64,000 nucleotides of DNA from contig DASTZZ010000069.1 of assembly GCA_035764005.1 (NCBI GenBank), forward strand, positions 62,001-126,000, written 5' to 3'. The notes under the pieces were generated by a model. It was not told the origin of the DNA, made no database searches, and saw nothing but the letters and a program-made list of their open reading frames with translations. Both the position numbers and the translations under genes were made by a program. Positions 60,494 through 64,000 of this stretch are shown piece after piece. The stretch comes from Terriglobales bacterium (GTDB lineage: Bacteria; Acidobacteriota; Terriglobia; Terriglobales; Acidobacteriaceae). The stretch's first letter is position 1; every line of letters starts with the position of its first letter.

Positions 60494-60537
60494 ACTCTGG
60501 ATCAGCATATCGGGGTTCGAATCCCTGGGGGCAGCCA
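60494..60537 (+). repeat. Direct repeat of the tRNA-Gln 3' half
   Basis: ACTCTGGATCAGCATATCGG, then GGTTCGAATCCCTGGGGG and CAGCCA match 53755-53799 except for one missing G. The 5' half of a tRNA is absent. It is a candidate attachment-site remnant that bounds the 6.7-kb island. Confidence 0.9.
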
Positions 60538-60552
60538 CTTCAAATCAATCAC

Positions 60553-62209
60553 TTACGCATTTGCTATGCGGACGCCGATCTCGCCTGTCCGCTCTAATTC
60601 AAGCGGCAAGCGCACATGAATTGTCGTTCCGCTCATCGGCTTTGATTTAATAGTGATGGTTCCATTTATCAACCGAATCCGTTCGCGCATGCTGGCGAGA
60701 CCCAGGCCGTTGCCCTGCATTGCAGCCTGGACATCGAACCCTCTCCCAGAATCACTGATGATCAGGTGAATCTCTCTCGACTCTTCGCGAAGTTGTACTT
60801 CGACGTGCTTCACGTCGCTGTGCTTGACCACGTTATGGAGAGCCTCTTGCAACACTCTATATAGGGGAAGTCCGATATGGGACGGTAGAACCGTTTGAAC
60901 ATCGCTGCTGAAATCGATTTCCATTCCCTGCAACCCGGCAAATTCCCTGCACCATGCCTTCATGCCTCCAACGACACCGAGGTACTCCAGTTTCGACGAG
61001 TGCAATTCATGAGAGAGGGCCTGGATGTCATTCGAGATCTCCAGAACCTGTGAATGCATACCGTTGACGGCCGTCGGGATCTTAGAGGGATTGTCCAGGA
61101 CTTGTTGTAGTTCGATTGCGAGGATTGCAAGTCTTTGGTTGATGTCATCGTGGAGCTCGCGGCCAATGCGGGAGCGCTCTTGCTCTTGCGCCTGTATCAA
61201 TCCGCGACTCAGGTGTGCGAGCCTATCACCAACAACCTTTTGATCCTCCACGAGCGCGGTAAGCACCAGAAAGGGCGTCGCAGTAACGATGAGGAACCAC
61301 TGCAGTGAGTTAATGCTGCTTCCCGTTCCCATTGCGTGGAACGGACCTTGTCCATGAACTTCACCCCAAACCGATATAAAACTAATAATGATGATGGAAC
61401 TGGTGATTCCAACCGATCCGAAGCGCAAGGCGGACCACAGTAGAAACGGCACCAGAGCGTACAGAAGTGTTGGGAACGCGCTTGTAGCAGGCGTGCCGAA
61501 TATCACCCAAGACAGAAATGCCGTGGCGGTGAGAAGCACACCAAATTCGAGATGAAAGACGGTCGACTTTTTCAGCCATGCAGGCCCTTCGCTGAACCAA
61601 CTTAAGAAAGCCGGCGTCAGAGTGATGAAGGCCAGCGCTTTCCGATAAGAAGCTGACTCTCCAACTAATCCAGTAGGAACCGGGAATCCCCTGTGCGCTG
61701 ATAAATGCCCCGGCTGAAGGAGCGAGAAAAACAGCAACAAAATAGTACTTCGCCAAAGCACCGATATTGTTGAGGCGAGGCACACCTTCAAAGCAGTACC
61801 GCAAACCGGCTGCAGCCACGAGAACTTGGATCGTATCGGCCGGGAGAAACCAGGCAATCGAGGAGACCGGTACGCCTGCCTGGATGTCATAGAGAGCAAA
61901 ACCCAGAAAGGAGGCGGCTATCATCACCGCCCAAATCCTCGTGTGAACAAGCAGCATTGCCGCAACCAGAATCGCGCAACCTGGCCAAAGCGGCCACGTG
62001 GTTTGGGGGTTCAGCATTAAATCGCTTTCCAGTTTTGGGACTACGTAGGACAGGACAGAGACCACACCGATCAGTACGATTGTGGATTGGTGGGAATTCA
62101 GATGCACCGCCCCTGCCGATGATCGATCGGCAGTGCTGCCCACGGTCTGCAAACCGGAACGCGAGGAAATCGTCAGAGCAATGTCCAGTCTATCGAGGGG
62201 ACGCCTCAA
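60553..62209 (-). pseudogene. MASE1 histidine kinase, frameshifted
   Basis: The first frame (61642-62209) encodes MASE1-type membrane helices (IVLIGVVSVLSYVVP, LWPGCAILVAAMLLVHTRIW, GALAKYYFVAVFLAPSAGAF). The frame switches at the AAA run (61639-61641, TTT on the plus strand) to 60553-61640, continuing LAFITLTPAFLSWF with more helices, then a HisKA_3 domain (RSRIGRELHDDINQRLAILA, His about 25 residues after the last helix) and an HATPase (SDSGRGFDV, GNGLGLASMRERI). Removing one A restores one product of about 550 residues. No response regulator is adjacent. The start of the first frame (TTG 62209) is uncertain. Confidence 0.82.
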
Positions 62210-62441
62210 GAGTTCGCCAGAGCGCGACGTCGTAACCCGAAATTTGTTGGAAAATTAAGGATACTGTACCAGAGGCTGATTCAATCGGGTCTAGCGTTAA
62301 CCTGCTATTGCCCGACGGAGATAACTCTAAGGTAAAAAACTGGCTTCAGGCTCTCACCCTTTCCCATTCCGGGTCTGACATGGAATCCCATCTTGCGCAA
62401 GGCGCTTGCCGTATGAGCTCGTTCCCTTCATGGAATCATTG

Positions 62442-63902
62442 CTAGAACTGAACGCTCTTCAGCATGGCCTCGTACGTAGGCTGGAAGCTGCTGAATTCCG
62501 CTTGTGGTGCAACAAACAGGAAAAAGAGCACTACGTTGTTCCGTTGAGGCACAGCAACCAGCCAGTCGCGCTCGAGTTGCGCACCGTTAGCAGATAGAAA
62601 AGGTGAGACCGACTGCATCATCAACGAACGTCCCTGCACTCCGTTTACGGCAATGGCCTGGGCTTCGCCCAAAGGCTTGAGGCGGTGCGTTTTTTCAAGA
62701 TCCCGCACCAATTGTCTGGTGACCTGATCCAGGCTAATGCCAGGACTGTTGGTATTGGCCGCGTTGATCAGGACTCCATAGCCAACACCATTGGGCGTAA
62801 TTCCCGCCTTGGGGGCAATGGTCACGAATTCGTCCTGCTGCTGCGGCATGATTACAGACCAGTTGTTCGGCCGCGCCATTTTCATTTGTCCAAGATCCGT
62901 AGCTACCATTTGCCGGCTGGGCAGCACCCCTTGCAGCGGCACCGGAGCAACAGCGACGCCTGGGCTTGATGCAGTGCGAGCGGATGAGTTGAATGCAGCC
63001 CCGTTTTTCTGATTCACTTGCGCCCATTGGCCGCTCTTGCCGCCTGCGGCGATCTCCTCCGCCGTGTAGGCCTTTACTCCAACCGCGTGTTGGCGGACTT
63101 TCTGAAAAGCCAGGCTGTTTTCTGCGTAATTCCTGACCTGCCAACCATTGATCTCTTTTTCGATGGCTTGCTTGCGATTTCCCGGATTGGGATGGTCGCT
63201 GAGCCACTGCGGCGGTGATCCACCCTGCGACTCCAGAGTCTTGAAGAAGTCCGCCAGGGACTGCGGATTGTAGCCCGCCTTGTATAAGATGATGGCGCCT
63301 ACGGAGTCGGCCTGCGCCTCGTCAGTACGCGAATACTTAAGCATGAGGCCCTGCGCCCCAAACTGGATGCCGTATTGCGCGAGCTGTCCCAACGTTCCTC
63401 CAGTAGTCGATCCGAGGATGCCGCTCGCAAGCCCCGCCAGACCTGACGTCCACTGCGCTTTGCTCGCCTGCTTGGCGGAATGCTGCATGTAGACGTGTGA
63501 CATTTCGTGGGCCATCACGCCTGCCAGCTCTGCCTCATTCGCAGCGGCCGTCACTGTGCCGACGTTCACGAACATAGGACCGCCGGGAAGGGCGAAGGCA
63601 TTGATCTCCTTCTGCGCAACGACGTGAAATTCGAAGGGCCATGAGTATTCAGGCGGAATGGTTGCTACCAGCTTCTGTCCGAGTTGGCGAATGTACTGGG
63701 TCTCCGGGCTGCTATCCGGCAAAACCGGCATTTGCTTATACACCTCGGCCGCAGCTTGCAAACCGAGGGCCCGCTGCTGGTCCCGCGACATGCCAGGTTT
63801 TCCCGGATTGGGAAACGCCGGACCGGACGACTGCGCCGAGACGAACGCATTAAACAACAAAAGTATCGACGTAAGAAGAGATCGCAGCAATGCATGATTC
63901 AT
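62442..63902 (-). CDS. M48-family metalloprotease (BepA/YfgC-like)
   Basis: A 486-residue exported zinc protease. A signal peptide (LLRSLLTSILLLFNAFVSAQ) starts at ATG 63902, chosen over 63950 because AGGA lies 8 bases before it. The zinc motif is HEMSHVYMQH (HExxH), with the third ligand Glu in SRTDEAQADSVG; INAFALPGGPMFV precedes it as usual. The M48 domain covers about 60-290. The C-terminal part (about 300-486) carries no repeats recognised. Relatives clear misfolded outer-membrane proteins. Confidence 0.9.
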   Translation of the reverse strand: MNHALLRSLLTSILLLFNAFVSAQSSGPAFPNPGKPGMSRDQQRALGLQAAAEVYKQMPVLPDSSPETQYIRQLGQKLVATIPPEYSWPFEFHVVAQKEINAFALPGGPMFVNVGTVTAAANEAELAGVMAHEMSHVYMQHSAKQASKAQWTSGLAGLASGILGSTTGGTLGQLAQYGIQFGAQGLMLKYSRTDEAQADSVGAIILYKAGYNPQSLADFFKTLESQGGSPPQWLSDHPNPGNRKQAIEKEINGWQVRNYAENSLAFQKVRQHAVGVKAYTAEEIAAGGKSGQWAQVNQKNGAAFNSSARTASSPGVAVAPVPLQGVLPSRQMVATDLGQMKMARPNNWSVIMPQQQDEFVTIAPKAGITPNGVGYGVLINAANTNSPGISLDQVTRQLVRDLEKTHRLKPLGEAQAIAVNGVQGRSLMMQSVSPFLSANGAQLERDWLVAVPQRNNVVLFFLFVAPQAEFSSFQPTYEAMLKSVQF

Positions 63903-64000
63903 ACGGAGATTCCTTTTGACTCCAACGCCGATGCTCGCAAGCGACTGCACCGTGGCGGAGCCGTGATGTGTCTTGGGCGAAGCGGCTACTATTGTTTGAC

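Larger units (their letters stand above)
53755..60537. mobile_element. Candidate tRNA-Gln-targeted island, no integrase
   Basis: The 45 bases from the anticodon loop to CCA of the tRNA (53755-53799) are repeated with one G fewer at 60494-60537, in the same direction; similarity continues weakly beyond (TTCAAA-TCAA-CACTTAC). The interval holds the DUF5916 protein, chrB, the DUF1259 gene and two YncE-like genes. Such att-like duplications mark site-specific integration, but no recombinase gene remains, so the element would be immobile now. Confidence 0.45.

Noticed and set aside
60494-60537. A second functional tRNA-Gln
   Set aside because: Only the 3' half is present, and one acceptor-stem base is missing.

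Overview
The window looks like chromosome of a soil-type Acidobacteriota, most likely class Terriglobia. This rests on the sequence only: moderately high GC; an acidobacterial VWFA-type secreted protein; many twin-arginine exported sugar isomerases and oxidoreductases; a DUF5916-type outer-membrane protein; and intergenic spaces packed with dispersed inverted repeats. No rRNA, transposase, integrase or CRISPR array is visible.

Layout. 1-12.3 kb: exported hydrolase (cut by the window edge), TonB-like protein, VOC protein, VWA protein, dipeptidyl peptidase IV, an ABC-2 exporter pair, a GAF-GAF-GGDEF cyclase, a thioredoxin-like protein and an Nramp transporter. 12.4-15.7 kb: a Phd/PIN toxin-antitoxin pair with its own promoter, then a three-gene bufferin-type RiPP cluster (Cys-rich precursor, DUF692/MNIO enzyme, DUF2063 partner). 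15.8-18.0 kb: a non-catalytic-looking M16 protein and a Cu/Zn superoxide dismutase.

18.1-33.6 kb, minus strand: the division and cell-wall (dcw) cluster, read in the order mraZ, rsmH, a 51-codon ORF, ftsL, ftsI (with a PASTA domain), murE, murF, mraY, murD, ftsW, [vapB-vapC], murG, murC. It starts from a promoter followed by GTGG repeats at 10-bp spacing that look like the MraZ operator. A second toxin-antitoxin pair sits inside the cluster between ftsW and murG, and nearly every larger gap in the cluster holds a different inverted repeat. Together these genes make UDP-MurNAc-pentapeptide, lipids I and II, and the septal synthase. murB, ddl, ftsQ, ftsA and ftsZ are not in the window.

33.7-44.9 kb: a carbohydrate region (sulfatase, three exported TIM-barrel sugar isomerases, Gfo/Idh/MocA oxidoreductase, GH39 glycosidase) plus a compact penicillin-binding protein. 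A four-helix-bundle (S23/IVP family) gene enclosed by inverted repeats sits between the oxidoreductase and an isomerase. 45-53.6 kb: a zinc-ribbon protein whose stop codon lies in a five-unit GTTAAC array, an AAA kinase, a DCC-thioredoxin/metallo-beta-lactamase fusion, VOC and DinB proteins, a JAMM peptidase, a methyltransferase and small membrane or secreted proteins.

53.7-60.5 kb: an intact tRNA-Gln(CTG), followed 6.7 kb later by a copy of its 3' half. The interval carries an outer-membrane protein, ChrB, a DUF1259 protein and two YncE-like beta-propellers, and looks like a tRNA-targeted island that has lost its integrase. 60.5-64 kb: a MASE1 histidine kinase with a frameshift and an M48 protease. 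Three genes between 50.8 and 61.7 kb carry single-base frameshifts in short homopolymers, which may be genuine decay or assembly error.
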